Shown: positions 40,879-50,129, counted from the stretch's first letter. The stretch: 64,000 nt of DNA from Curvibacter lanceolatus ATCC 14669 (GCF_000381265.1 NZ_KB906281.1:1-64000), one strand, 5' to 3'. Notes: generated by a model not told the origin, from the sequence alone. Translations and numbers: made by a program.

Positions 40879-41736
40879 ATGAGTGAAGCCTATGCCCTGC
40901 GCGAAGGCGCCTTCGGGCGTGCAGTTGTGCTCGACCTGCGCGGCGATCTCGTGGCCCATGCACACGCTGAAACCCAGTTCGCCTTTTGGCTGGGCGGCGG
41001 CCGCGTGCAAGCCCATTTGGGGGCAGAACTTGTGTCCTACAGCGAGAACGTCGCACTGGGAACCAACGCCTACGAATCGCACGATGCACGCCTGCTGGAC
41101 AAGACCCAACCCGCCATCTTCCTGGTGCTCTACATCAGCAAGCCGTGGCTGGACGAGCGTCGCGCTGCCAGCGGCCGACCGTTCTTCTTCCCATCGCCTC
41201 GGGTTCCCATCAGTCCGGCGCTGCGCCAAGCCTGCTGGCGTTTGCTGGATCTGATCATCTCGGTGAACGCCAACGCCCTGGACAGGCTGGAACAAGAGGT
41301 CGAAGCGCTAATCATCACCGCGATCGATGCCACGCTGGCCCCCGTGATCGAGCCACCACGCAGTCGCTCGCCCATGTTGGATCACCGCTTGCGCGCCGCC
41401 ATCGCCTACATGCGGGAGCACGTGGCCGACCCCATCGCGGTGGAAGACGTCGCGGGCAAGGTCGGCCTGTCACGCGCGCACTATTTCTCGCTGTTTCGGG
41501 ATCAGTTGCACACCACCCCCCAAGTGTTCTGGAGCGCGGTGCGCGTGGAGGAGGCCGTCAAGCGTCTGGTGCTACAGGACGAGCCGCTGACCTCCGTCGC
41601 CATGGAACTGGGGTTTTCTTCACCCGGAAACTTCTCGCGCTTCTTTCGGGAACACATGGGGGTCACCCCCTCCAAATTCAGGCGGGTAGCTTCTGGACCA
41701 GATCAACATCCTGTGACCGGTGTCGCGAGGGGATAG
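40879..41736 (+). CDS. AraC-family transcriptional activator
   Basis: The 285-residue protein (ATG 40879 chosen) has an N-terminal sensing half with cupin-like HAHAETQFAFWLGGGRVQAH. A C-terminal double helix-turn-helix follows: IAVEDVAGKVGLSRAHYFSL; FRDQLHTTPQVFWSAVRVEE; EPLTSVAMELGFSSPGNFSR; FFREHMGVTPSKFRR. It is divergent from the FAH/hydrolase/amidohydrolase operon and is the probable local regulator. The effector is unknown. Confidence 0.9.
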   Translation: MSEAYALREGAFGRAVVLDLRGDLVAHAHAETQFAFWLGGGRVQAHLGAELVSYSENVALGTNAYESHDARLLDKTQPAIFLVLYISKPWLDERRAASGRPFFFPSPRVPISPALRQACWRLLDLIISVNANALDRLEQEVEALIITAIDATLAPVIEPPRSRSPMLDHRLRAAIAYMREHVADPIAVEDVAGKVGLSRAHYFSLFRDQLHTTPQVFWSAVRVEEAVKRLVLQDEPLTSVAMELGFSSPGNFSRFFREHMGVTPSKFRRVASGPDQHPVTGVARG

Positions 41737-41917
41737 GGCACACGATGTCGCATTACTTTCGCGGAGACTGCTGATGGGAGCAATATGTCGCGTAGTAGGC
41801 GGCATGTCAAAGCGAGACTGCACCCTGATTGTGCTCGTCGTGATCTAGGTGTGCGGTAGCGACTGATTCAGCTCAGCCAATCGACTCAGATCTGCCATTC
41901 AACTAGGAATGTTCGGA

Positions 41918-42445
41918 TCATGGTTGTGCAGCTGCAATCGCCTTGTTCAACTCCGCAGCGTCGCGAAGATACTGAATCGATTGCACCTGTCTGCCCTGAA
42001 TCCGGATCCATGTGGCAGTACCAGGTCTACGAGGTAAAAAGGAAACCTCGGACGTGTCGCGGGCCAAGGCAATAGGGAACGGCAGTTTTCGCAGCTTGGG
42101 TAAGGCGAAGGCTTTAGTGATAAGTACCGGCATGGCGCTGATGTCTGACACATAAACTGCCTTCATTCGATCCAGGGTGTCCGTAGGAAGGACACTCAGG
42201 CAGGTGTTGACCCATTCACTGACAGTTTTTTCAGATACAAAAATTACCACATGGGTAGCGTCAGTGAGAGGCACAGCATGCTCGAACTGATCCTGCCAAG
42301 TGACAGGCGTGAGGGAGTCGCCCACTGACGCAGGCTGTGCGCTCGCCAGGGCGGCGCAAAGCGACATGCACATCAGAGCGCTCCTCAGCAGTTGCCGGGC
42401 CACGGTGCCGCGTCTGCCGCCGTTCGGGTGTGGTGTGTTCATCAT
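41918..42445 (-). CDS. Exported thioredoxin-fold-like protein without CxxC (YtfJ-like)
   Basis: The 175-residue product has a signal peptide (LMCMSLCAALASAQ) followed by VGDSLTPVTWQDQFEHAVPL, THVVIFVSEKTVSEWVNTCL, MKAVYVSDISAMPVLITKAF, ALPKLRKLPFPIALARDTSE. The (L)xxVTLxDQ opening and VFS/LPK motifs recall AhpC/TSA or YtfJ-like proteins, but no CxxC or peroxidatic Cys is present, so it would not be redox-active. Some homologues carry misleading dehydrogenase names. It starts 4 bases inside the DUF190 gene end and closes the pump operon. Confidence 0.6.
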   Translation of the reverse strand: MMNTPHPNGGRRGTVARQLLRSALMCMSLCAALASAQPASVGDSLTPVTWQDQFEHAVPLTDATHVVIFVSEKTVSEWVNTCLSVLPTDTLDRMKAVYVSDISAMPVLITKAFALPKLRKLPFPIALARDTSEVSFLPRRPGTATWIRIQGRQVQSIQYLRDAAELNKAIAAAQP

Positions 42446-42828
42446 GCTGAAGGCTCCTGGGGATTGTCCGCACTGGCACTCGGGCCCAGGGTGCCAAACT
42501 CCACTGGGCTGCGGGTGTAGAACACCTGCACCCCGCTGGCCTTGAGGTGATTGAACAGGCGCCGGTCTTCCACCTCCGACACGATCAGGGTCAGCTGAAC
42601 GGGCTGGTCCCCAACATCGAACATGTTGATCGCATGGATGCGCCCCTGGTGGTCCAGGCCCTCCAAGGAACCGCTCAAGGTTGCTCCGCGAATTCCCAAG
42701 GACTGGGCCTGAGCCAGCAACCATTGCGCCAGGGGCTCGTGACCCTGGGTGCGATCCTGCTGGGTGTAGAAGGTGAGTTGATAGCCATGCATGGTGCGCT
42801 CCGCAATCTGGGGTTGATCCGATGTCAT
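42442..42828 (-). CDS. DUF190 PII-like protein
   Basis: The 128-residue protein reads YQLTFYTQQDRTQGHEPLAQ, WLLAQAQSLGIRGATLSGSL, QPVQLTLIVSEVEDRRLFNH, matching the ferredoxin-like fold of DUF190/PII-like proteins (GHEPLxxWLL, GATxxxG, VSE). The coupled ATG 42828 overlaps the stop of the membrane-fusion protein gene by four bases. PII-like proteins sense small ligands; its link with this pump suggests gating or regulation (inference). Confidence 0.8.
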   Translation of the reverse strand: MTSDQPQIAERTMHGYQLTFYTQQDRTQGHEPLAQWLLAQAQSLGIRGATLSGSLEGLDHQGRIHAINMFDVGDQPVQLTLIVSEVEDRRLFNHLKASGVQVFYTRSPVEFGTLGPSASADNPQEPSA

Positions 42829-43922
42829 TGGGTGGCATCCGCGGTGGCCGTGGCCGACATGGCCTGCCCCGTGCTCTGTGCCACGGTCGGGCCGCGCACG
42901 TCCACTTCGGGTCTCACTGACATGCCCACACGCAGCAAGTCGCGCTGGGCTTGGTCGACGTCGATTTCGATGCGCACCGGCAGGCGTTGCACGATCTTGG
43001 TGAAATTGCCACTCGCATTGTGCGCAGGCAGCGGCGAGAAACTCACCCCGCTGGCCGGCGCCAGGCTGCTCACCCGCCCCGTGAACTGCACGCCGGGCAG
43101 CGCATCGACCTTCAGGCGCACCGCCTGCCCTGGGCGCATCTGGGCCAGCTGGGTTTCGCGGTAATTGGCAGTCACGTACACATCCTTGAGCGGAACCACG
43201 GCCAGCAAGGGCTTGCCGGGCTGCACATAGGCCCCAACGCGCACGCTGCGCTGGGCCACCACGCCGTCTACAGGCGCAGTGATGCGGGCATAGGACAGGT
43301 TCAATTCCGCCGCACGCAGGGCCGCCTGGGCCGATTGAACGCTGGCCTGAGCCTTCTCGACATCGGCCTGGATCACCGTGCTTTGCTGTTCCACGGCCAG
43401 CAGAGCCGCCGCGTCACGTTCGCGATGGGCCTGCTGGATACGGAACTGGGCATCAGCCTGTTGTTGCGCCTGCAAGGTGCCCGAGCCATCGCGTGCCATG
43501 TCGTTGAAACGAGCCCGATTGGCTTCCGCCAGGGTCAAGGCGGCGTCATCGGCCGACAAGGTGGCACGTGCCTGCTGACGCAGGCTTTCCTGGCGCAGCA
43601 ACTGGGCTTTGAGGCTGTTCAGTGCGGCCTGGGCGCTGAGTACCTGGGCCTTGGCACTGTCGAGTGCCACGCGCAGGTCGCGCTCGTCGAGCACGGCCAG
43701 CAGGTCACCTGCCTTGACCGCCTGGTTGTCTTCCACCAGCACCTTGGACACGGTCCCTGCCAGCCGAGACGCCACCTGGGTGTAGTCGGCTTCCACATAG
43801 GCGTCATCGGTGGCCTGGGTGGGTGCATTGGCACCTTGTTGGTTGTAGAGGTAGGCGCCACCCGCCACCAGGGCGACCAGCACCGCAGCGCCTGCCAGGC
43901 GCACAGGAAGAGAGAAATTCAT
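42825..43922 (-). CDS. HlyD/EmrA-type membrane-fusion protein
   Basis: The 365-residue protein has a single N-terminal TM helix (about 8-26), then a lipoyl half-motif (QVASRLAGTVSKVLVEDNQA), long alpha-helical hairpins rich in Ala/Gln, a second lipoyl half (YARITAPVDGVVAQRSVRVG) and a beta-barrel domain (VDALPGVQFTGRVSSLAPAS). It is the adaptor between the MFS pump and the NodT-type channel encoded upstream in the same operon. The His and Met content is ordinary, so organic substrates are more likely than metals. Confidence 0.88.
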   Translation of the reverse strand: MNFSLPVRLAGAAVLVALVAGGAYLYNQQGANAPTQATDDAYVEADYTQVASRLAGTVSKVLVEDNQAVKAGDLLAVLDERDLRVALDSAKAQVLSAQAALNSLKAQLLRQESLRQQARATLSADDAALTLAEANRARFNDMARDGSGTLQAQQQADAQFRIQQAHRERDAAALLAVEQQSTVIQADVEKAQASVQSAQAALRAAELNLSYARITAPVDGVVAQRSVRVGAYVQPGKPLLAVVPLKDVYVTANYRETQLAQMRPGQAVRLKVDALPGVQFTGRVSSLAPASGVSFSPLPAHNASGNFTKIVQRLPVRIEIDVDQAQRDLLRVGMSVRPEVDVRGPTVAQSTGQAMSATATADATQ

Positions 43923-43961
43923 GGAGGTATGTCTTTCAAAAATAAGGCGTGTCGGTTCAAT

Positions 43962-45530
43962 TCAAGAAGCCGCAGAGCGCTGAACCACTGGGGCGGAAAT
44001 GTGCTGCAGTCGCAGTACCAGGGGGATCAACAGCAAGGCCAACAGGCCCAGCATCCGGTACACATCGGCCACGGCCAGCACCGAGGCGTGGTGAGCCAGT
44101 ACCGGGCCCAGGGTCGAAGGGTCTGTCGCTGCCAGGTTCTGGCCCAGGTGGTGACCCAGGTCACCCATCAGGACCTCCGCATGGAAGCTGCTGCGCTCGC
44201 TCACTTCTCGTCCCACCACCACCGAGCCCACCAGCGAGCCGCAAGCCCGCAACGTGTTGACGATGCCGGCCACAAAAGGGCCCTCCATCGGCTGGACCAC
44301 GCTGGTGCTGAGAAACAGCAGCGACACCACTGCCATGGGCTGACCCAGGGCCTGCAGCACTTGGGCGGTCATGAATTGCGGCACCATCCAGTCCACGTCC
44401 ACCCGCGAACCCAGGCCACAGGCCACGGCGATCAGCACCAGGCCCAGTGCAAACACATGGCGGGCATCCACCCATTTCTGGTACAGCAGCAAGGCCACCA
44501 GCGGGCCCAGGATCAACTGCGGCAAGCCCACCACCAGCCCGAGAGGCAACTGCTGCTCTACCCTGAAGCCGTGTTGCACGCTGAGGTCCAACGAAGGCAG
44601 CGCCACACCCGATGCCATGGCCACCAGCAGCAGGAAGAACACCACGAAGCCCAGCCCCAGGTTGCGTCGGGCCAGCAATTGCAGCTTGATGAAGGGCCCA
44701 GGGTGAAACCATTCGCTGAGCAGGAACAAGGCCGTCAGCACGGCACCCGCCGCCAGCATGGACACGATCAGGGGCGAATGAAACCAGTCCAGGCGCTGAC
44801 CTTGGTCCAGCCCGGCGGCCAGCAGGCTCAGCCCCGGGATGCCCAGCACCATGCCAGGCCAGTTGCCCTGCCGAAGTCGGGGCAGTGCGGGCGGCATTTT
44901 GGGGATGCCCCACATCACCAGACTCCAGGCCAGGGCGCCCAGGGGGATCAGGTGCCAGTAGGCCCAGCGCCAATCCTCGACCCGATCCACCCACAAGGAG
45001 GTGATCCACAGCGCCACGTTGGGGGCAAAGGTGGCCGTCAGGGCATACAAGGCCAGGCCATGCAGGCGGATGGGGGGCGGCAGGAAGCGCAGCGCTGCCA
45101 TCATCAGCAGCGGAATCAAGGCCCCAGACAACAGGCCGTGCACATACCGCAAGGCGATCAGGGCCTCCAGGTTGTGCACCTCGGGCACCAGTGCCGCGAG
45201 CAGCAGCACCGCCGCCAGCATCCCGCCGTGAAACCGTCGCAGCGAGAACGTCACCGCAAACCAGGTGGCAAAGGGCATCACAGTCAGCTCACCGGCGGTG
45301 TATGCGGTGCTGATCCAGGAAGCTTCATCCAGCCCCCAACCCAGCGCACCGCGCACATCGGGCAAGGCCAGGCTCGGCACGCGTGCGTTCAGACCGGCCA
45401 CCATGGCGGCCAGCAGAATGCCTGCCATGCCCGTGGCCAACCGGGCCCCGAACACCGGGGCCGCAGCAGCTGGGGGTGCTGGCGGTGGCGCAGATACAGG
45501 GCCCGCCAAAGCGGGGGTTGCCGCGCTCAT
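43962..45530 (-). CDS. EmrB/DHA2-type MFS efflux transporter
   Basis: The 522-residue protein has about 14 TM segments. Motif C-like and DHA2-type features include GALGWGLDEASWISTAYTAG after TM1, SLRRFHGGMLAAVLLLAALV, and VQPMEGPFVAGIVNTLRACG late in the protein. The N-terminal 30 residues are a Pro/Ala-rich cytoplasmic extension. The stop codon of the channel gene overlaps its start by four bases. Together with the MFP at 42825 it forms an EmrAB-TolC-type pump for hydrophobic compounds; substrate unknown. Confidence 0.88.
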   Translation of the reverse strand: MSAATPALAGPVSAPPPAPPAAAAPVFGARLATGMAGILLAAMVAGLNARVPSLALPDVRGALGWGLDEASWISTAYTAGELTVMPFATWFAVTFSLRRFHGGMLAAVLLLAALVPEVHNLEALIALRYVHGLLSGALIPLLMMAALRFLPPPIRLHGLALYALTATFAPNVALWITSLWVDRVEDWRWAYWHLIPLGALAWSLVMWGIPKMPPALPRLRQGNWPGMVLGIPGLSLLAAGLDQGQRLDWFHSPLIVSMLAAGAVLTALFLLSEWFHPGPFIKLQLLARRNLGLGFVVFFLLLVAMASGVALPSLDLSVQHGFRVEQQLPLGLVVGLPQLILGPLVALLLYQKWVDARHVFALGLVLIAVACGLGSRVDVDWMVPQFMTAQVLQALGQPMAVVSLLFLSTSVVQPMEGPFVAGIVNTLRACGSLVGSVVVGREVSERSSFHAEVLMGDLGHHLGQNLAATDPSTLGPVLAHHASVLAVADVYRMLGLLALLLIPLVLRLQHISAPVVQRSAAS

Positions 45531-47101
45531 CTCGGCACCTCTGCACTGGGGGTCATGCGCGTGGTGACTTGGGCGAGCTGTTCAGGACGCACCTCTGCCG
45601 CCCCTTGTCCCAGCGCACGGTACAAAGCCACCACAGCCAACCCCGAGGCCGTTTGGCTGTCCACCAGCGTGGCCTGGGCATTGAGCAAGGTGCGTTGCGC
45701 CACCAGCACCGTGGTGAATTCCGCGCTGCCTGCTTTCCAGGCATGGCGGGCGCTGTTCAGCGCTTCGGTGTTGAAGTGAACGGCTTGTGCCAGCTGCTCC
45801 TGGCGGGCTTGCTCGTTGGCACTGCTGTCCAGTGCTGACGCCACCTCGTGCCAGGCCTTCAGCACGGTCTGCCGCCAGTGCAGGGCTGCGCCACGCTGAC
45901 GCGCATCGGTCAGGTCCAGGCTGCGCTTGAGGCGACCACCATCAAAAATGGGCAGGTGCACCACCGGGCCGACGCTGAACTGGCGCATGTCCCAGTTGGT
46001 CACCTCGCCCGAATGGGAGGTCAGCAGGCTCCAGCCGGCGTTCAGGCTGACTCGGGGGTAGAAATCGGCCTGGGCGGCACCCTTGTCGGCCGTGGCGGCT
46101 CGCAGCAGGGCTTCCGCCTGCAGGATGTCGGGGCGCTGGCGAACGAGGTCGCTGGGCACACCGACAGGCAGCTTGATCGGCGTGGGCACCGGGTGGGTGC
46201 TGCCCATGAGGCGCGTGTCCAGATCGTGTGGAGCCTGTCCCAGCAGCAGTGCCAGCTGGCTCAGCAGGGCATCCTGTTGTTGCTCCAGTTGCACGGTGCG
46301 GGCTTGAACGGTGGCCAGTTCAGCGCGAGCCGCTGCTGAATCAAATTGCGTGGCGACGCCATGGCGTTCGCGGCTCTCGGTCAGGCGCAGCAGCTCGGTG
46401 GCAATCGTCCGATGTTCGTTGATGAGGCGCTGTTGGGCCTGCACACCGCGCAGCAGCAGGTAGCTGCGAGCCACATCAGCCGCCAGCGTCACACGGGCCG
46501 CACTCAGCGCCCAGTGGGTAGCCGCCAGTTGGGCTCGGGCGGATTCGGTCAGGCGTTCATGGTGGCCCCAAAGGTCCAGCTCCCAGCTGGCCTGCAGGCC
46601 CCACTGCCATTGGTCGTAAGGCTTGGTCGGGACCCCCAGTTTGGCCAGCGGCGAGTCGGCGCTGAGACCGGCACGGGCATAGCCTGCGTCAAAGTTCAGC
46701 ACTGGCAAGGCACTGGCTTGGGTCAGGCCCAGGCGGGCCTGGCTTTCTTGAATGCGCAGCAGCGCGGTCTGCAAGTCCAGATTGCCGCCCACGGCCTCGG
46801 CCTGCAGAGTTGTCAGCAGGGGGTCTTCAAACAAGGTCCACCATTGGGAGGGCGCGTTGTCCGCGCTCAACGAGAGGCCAGCGGCAGACCGGGCGGGGTT
46901 CAGCAGGCCGGAGTCTTGGGCCGATGCCTTGAAAGACCAGCTGGCGGCTTGGGGCTGTACGGCCGTGGTCAGGTTGAGTTCCGGTCCGGAGGCCAGCGTG
47001 GCACAACCTGTGAGCCCGACGAGACAAAGCGCCGCCAGGCTGGACAGCCGCAGCTCGGAAGGCCACAGGCCGTTGTGGGATGGGTGGGGTGTTGGTTTCA
47101 T
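45527..47101 (-). CDS. NodT/OprM-type outer-membrane efflux lipoprotein
   Basis: From ATG 47101 the 524-residue product has a lipobox (LVGLTG|C), then typical RND/MFS outer-membrane factor features: DNAPSQWWTLFEDPLLTTLQ, LRIQESQARLGLTQASALPV, LQASWELDLWGHHERLTESA, DLVRQRPDILQAEALLRAAT and AQADFYPRVSLNAGW. The GL-ASWELDLWG and RQRPD-(I/V)-xxAE motifs define the NodT family. It comes first in the pump operon; the isochorismatase-like gene lies 187 bases upstream on the same strand. Confidence 0.92.
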   Translation of the reverse strand: MKPTPHPSHNGLWPSELRLSSLAALCLVGLTGCATLASGPELNLTTAVQPQAASWSFKASAQDSGLLNPARSAAGLSLSADNAPSQWWTLFEDPLLTTLQAEAVGGNLDLQTALLRIQESQARLGLTQASALPVLNFDAGYARAGLSADSPLAKLGVPTKPYDQWQWGLQASWELDLWGHHERLTESARAQLAATHWALSAARVTLAADVARSYLLLRGVQAQQRLINEHRTIATELLRLTESRERHGVATQFDSAAARAELATVQARTVQLEQQQDALLSQLALLLGQAPHDLDTRLMGSTHPVPTPIKLPVGVPSDLVRQRPDILQAEALLRAATADKGAAQADFYPRVSLNAGWSLLTSHSGEVTNWDMRQFSVGPVVHLPIFDGGRLKRSLDLTDARQRGAALHWRQTVLKAWHEVASALDSSANEQARQEQLAQAVHFNTEALNSARHAWKAGSAEFTTVLVAQRTLLNAQATLVDSQTASGLAVVALYRALGQGAAEVRPEQLAQVTTRMTPSAEVPR

Positions 47102-47288
47102 TGGCGCAATCGCTCCCTGCCAGCTCTGGCGCGTCAAGCGCCATGAAGTGCCGCTGTCCAGGCCTGGGTGAGGCCTGGTGGGCACAGAACACATGGGTCA
47201 TGGCTTGGCCTGGCCGATGGGGCCAGGTCGCCTTGATCGAGGCCCGTGTGATCGGTCAACCGATGCACACCAGTCTCCTGTCAGGCGT

Positions 47289-47873
47289 TCAGGCCTGCAA
47301 TGCGCCGATGATCAGTTGCACCAGTTCACCGCCTTCAGGCGTGGCCCAGGTACCGGCCAATTCGGCGATCAGCTGGTTGGTGGTGGTCAGCGTGGCACCC
47401 GCGCGTTCCATGCGGCGCAGCGAGATGTCGTCGGCCACCTGGGTGGGCGAGCCACCGGCGTCTGCCACCACTTGCACTTCGTAGCCCTGGCTCAGCAGGG
47501 TCAGCACCGGGTACACCGTGCACACGTCGTTGGTCACGCCGGCAACGACCAGCTTCTTGCGGCCCGTGGCCTGCACCGCTGCAGCAAAGTTGGCGTCGTC
47601 CATGGCGTTCACGATGCCCATGCGCTTGACGCGCTGCTCGAAGGCGGCGGGCAGGCTGGTCTGCAGTTCGCTGAGCAGCGGGCCCTGGGTGTACTCCTCC
47701 ATGCTGGAGGTCAGCACGGCGGGGATCTTCAGGATGCGGGCGGTCTCTGCCAGCATGATGGCGTTGCGCTTCATGGCCTCGAACGAGATGGACTTGACCC
47801 AGCCCATGGTGCCGACCTGGTGGTCGATCATCAGCAGGGCGGTGTCTTCGGCGTTGAATTTCTTGAAAGTCAT
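47289..47873 (-). CDS. Isochorismatase-family (YcaC-like) hydrolase
   Basis: From ATG 47873 the 194-residue product contains the cysteine-hydrolase triad: Asp in TALLMIDHQVGTMGW, Lys in FEQRVKRMGIVNAM, Cys in VVAGVTNDVCTVYPVL. The IDHQxGT start and lack of an ArCP domain resemble YcaC-type octameric hydrolases of unknown substrate. It is divergent from the LysR gene at 48033 and may be the lead of the pump operon. A second copy lies at 50197 (clearly related but not identical). Confidence 0.88.
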   Translation of the reverse strand: MTFKKFNAEDTALLMIDHQVGTMGWVKSISFEAMKRNAIMLAETARILKIPAVLTSSMEEYTQGPLLSELQTSLPAAFEQRVKRMGIVNAMDDANFAAAVQATGRKKLVVAGVTNDVCTVYPVLTLLSQGYEVQVVADAGGSPTQVADDISLRRMERAGATLTTTNQLIAELAGTWATPEGGELVQLIIGALQA

Positions 47874-48001
47874 GATGAGGTTCCTTGATAGGGTTGTTGA
47901 ACTCCGATTCAGCGGATGGATTTCTCGGATCACTCGCTGTGCTCGGTGCATGGACGCTATCTTCTGGCAATCTACTTTCGGGATAAAGATGGCAAAATGG
48001 A

Positions 48002-48016
48002 TTTGAGTGCTTCAAA
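48002..48016. promoter_or_regulatory. Candidate LysR-type operator
   Basis: TTTGAGTGCTTCAAA has 5-base inverted arms (TTTGA/TCAAA) around a 5-base spacer and the T-N11-A spacing typical of LysR binding sites. It lies 16 bases before the LysR gene and 128 bases before the divergent isochorismatase gene. Confidence 0.5.
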
Positions 48017-48032
48017 ATTGCAGCAATAAAAC

Positions 48033-48920
48033 ATGGAACTGCTGAACGACATGGCGCTGTTTGTGGAGGTCGTAAAGGCGATGAGTTTTCGCCGTGCGGC
48101 CGATGCGATCGGGGTGCCCAATTCAACGCTGTCGCGCCGCGTCAGTGCGCTGGAAAAGGCCATTGGCCTGCGCCTGATGCACCGAACGACCCGCAGACTG
48201 GAACTGACCGAGGCCGGCCAGATTTACTTCGAGCGTTGCAAACGCATCGTGGACGAGGCCAAGCTGGCCCATGAGCAATTGGGTGAGTTGCTGGCCCAGC
48301 CCAGTGGCGTGCTGCGCGCGTCATTGCCGGTGGACTTTGCGACCAGCACACTGGCGCCGTTGATTGCAGAATTTGCGGCGATCTACCCGGGGATCCGTTT
48401 CGAATTTGATCTGACGCCGAGGCGCGTGGACTTGGTCAGCGAGCCGTTCGATGTGGCCATCCGCATGGGCGAATCGCAGGACTCGAACCTGATCGCCCGA
48501 CTGTTGGCTCAGCTCCCCACTCACCTCTACGCTTCGCCAACCTACCTGGAACGTGCCGGCGAGCCCCAAGCACCCGCAGACCTGGTGAACCATGAATGTC
48601 TGGGCTTCAAGGCTGCCAAAGCCATGGTCTGGACGCTGACGCGCGAAGACTCCGGGGCCGTCGAAAGCGTGGAGGTCGGTGGGCGTTTTCAGCTCAACAG
48701 CGTGGGGATGCTGCGCCGCATGGCAACCCTTGATCTGGGCTTTGTGTTGTCGGTCGATGCGCTGGCGGCCCGAGATGTTCAGCAGGGCCGATTGGTCCGT
48801 GTTCTGCCGGCTTGGCAAGGCCCACCAGTGCCGGTCTACGCCATGACCGAAACCCGTTTGCTGCCTGCCAAGACACAGCGCTTCATTGAGTTTCTGCGGG
48901 AGCGCTTGCATCCCGGTTAA
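48033..48920 (+). CDS. LysR-family transcriptional regulator
   Basis: The 295-residue protein has the LysR winged helix (FVEVVKAMSFRRAADAIGVP; NSTLSRRVSALEKAIGLRLM; HRTTRRLELTEAGQIYFERC) and an effector-binding domain (LRASLPVDFATSTLAPLIAE; FDVAIRMGESQDSNLIARLL). It belongs to the CrgA/DmlR-like group that controls divergent hydrolase or reductase genes. It is divergent from the isochorismatase-pump genes and convergent with the flavin-monooxygenase operon; either could be its target. Confidence 0.93.
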   Translation: MELLNDMALFVEVVKAMSFRRAADAIGVPNSTLSRRVSALEKAIGLRLMHRTTRRLELTEAGQIYFERCKRIVDEAKLAHEQLGELLAQPSGVLRASLPVDFATSTLAPLIAEFAAIYPGIRFEFDLTPRRVDLVSEPFDVAIRMGESQDSNLIARLLAQLPTHLYASPTYLERAGEPQAPADLVNHECLGFKAAKAMVWTLTREDSGAVESVEVGGRFQLNSVGMLRRMATLDLGFVLSVDALAARDVQQGRLVRVLPAWQGPPVPVYAMTETRLLPAKTQRFIEFLRERLHPG

Positions 48921-48935
48921 GTGTTTGATGGTGGC

Positions 48936-48953
48936 CAGTGCTGCTTGGCACTG
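48936..48953. other. Short hairpin between convergent genes
   Basis: CAGTGC (48936-48941) pairs with GCACTG (48948-48953) over six bases in the 63-base space between the LysR gene and the monooxygenase gene. It may help end transcription from either side; no T-run is present. Confidence 0.3.
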
Positions 48954-48983
48954 ATACGAAGACGCGTGACGGCCACCGCTCCT

Positions 48984-50129
48984 TCAAAAGTGATGCTCTA
49001 ACCGGCGTCGCGATACGGCAAGGTGCAGATACTCGGCGCTGATCTGTCGTGATTGGCGCACCAGTCCTTGAACAAACGGCAAGCGGGCCTCTTCATAGCG
49101 TGCCAGCGCCAAGGCCGCGGGCTCCTGTGTCTGGCGGTCGGCCAGCGCTTGCGCCAACATGGCCGCATCTTCGACCCCCGTCACAAACCCTCGCCCGGTC
49201 ATGGGTGAGACGACATGGGCTGCATCCCCGATGAGCGCTAATCGCCCTGAGGCAAGACGTTTAGGCATGTATTCTGCGATGGGCGCTCCGCTTAGCGCAT
49301 CGAGGGATTGAACACCAGCACTGACTGCCTCAGCCCATGGATCAGGCCATTGCTCTGCGACGCGGCGCAGCAACTCGATTCGAATCAACGGGGTGATCTT
49401 GTGGCGACCGAGGGTGCCGACAATGAATCCATCCTCCGTCAGGCAGCCTGTACGGCGAAGCAAATCATCCTGGTGGGCGTCGAACCAGGCAAACGTGACT
49501 TGCCGCTGACCGGGTGCCAGTGATCCATCGCGGCCAGGCAAGACGGCTGCGACCAGACGATAGCCTTCGGCAAAGTCGATCCATAAGCCTCCTTGCGAAG
49601 GCCAAGCTACCGGTCGCGTAAGCATTCGCTCCTCAATCAGGCCTCGCCAGACCAAGTAGCCCGCATAACGGGCCAGCGGGTCTGCAGGCACTATGGCGCG
49701 ACGAACCACACTGTTGTAACCATCGGCCCCGATCGCCACGTCAGCGAAGTGCTGTGCTCCGTTAGAGAGTTGGAGCTGCACCTGGTCGCCCAGATCGGTC
49801 ACCGAACTCACGTTGGCTCCCTGCTGGAACGTGACGCCTGTCGCCTTTGATGCCCGTTCATGCAGCCAAGCGTACAGGGCAGGCCAAGTCGTCAAATGAC
49901 GATCCCGATAGGCCGGAACCACTGGCAGTGCGGGTTGCTGTCGTGGATCGTGCCCAGTGGTGAGTGCGATGGCGGCTAGGTCCACACCGAGGCTATCGCC
50001 CCCTTGCACGCGGGCCTGCGAGCGTTCGATCACATGGACCGCCAAGCCGCGCGCAGAACAGGCAAGCGCGAGTGTCAAACCTGCTAAGGAGCCGCCGACG
50101 ATGGCAATCGAGGTCTTTGAGTTGTTCAT
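48984..50129 (-). CDS. FAD-dependent monooxygenase (group A-like)
   Basis: The 381-residue protein has the FAD Rossmann motif SIAIVGGSLAGLTLALACSA (GGxxxG with Ser), the DG motif VAIGADGYNSVVRRAIVP, and the GD motif LALIGDAAHVVSPMTGRGFV. It resembles salicylate/2,6-dihydroxypyridine-hydroxylase-like flavoproteins. It is the last gene of the OYE-pirin-isochorismatase operon. The substrate is probably an aromatic or heteroaromatic compound, unproven. Confidence 0.88.
   Translation of the reverse strand: MNNSKTSIAIVGGSLAGLTLALACSARGLAVHVIERSQARVQGGDSLGVDLAAIALTTGHDPRQQPALPVVPAYRDRHLTTWPALYAWLHERASKATGVTFQQGANVSSVTDLGDQVQLQLSNGAQHFADVAIGADGYNSVVRRAIVPADPLARYAGYLVWRGLIEERMLTRPVAWPSQGGLWIDFAEGYRLVAAVLPGRDGSLAPGQRQVTFAWFDAHQDDLLRRTGCLTEDGFIVGTLGRHKITPLIRIELLRRVAEQWPDPWAEAVSAGVQSLDALSGAPIAEYMPKRLASGRLALIGDAAHVVSPMTGRGFVTGVEDAAMLAQALADRQTQEPAALALARYEEARLPFVQGLVRQSRQISAEYLHLAVSRRRLEHHF

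Noticed and set aside
42951-45779. A 942-codon open frame on the plus strand opposite the pump operon
   Set aside because: It mirrors the codon-position GC bias of the minus-strand MFP and MFS genes, is rich in His, Gln and Gly without any domain, and has no ribosome site. It is an antisense shadow.
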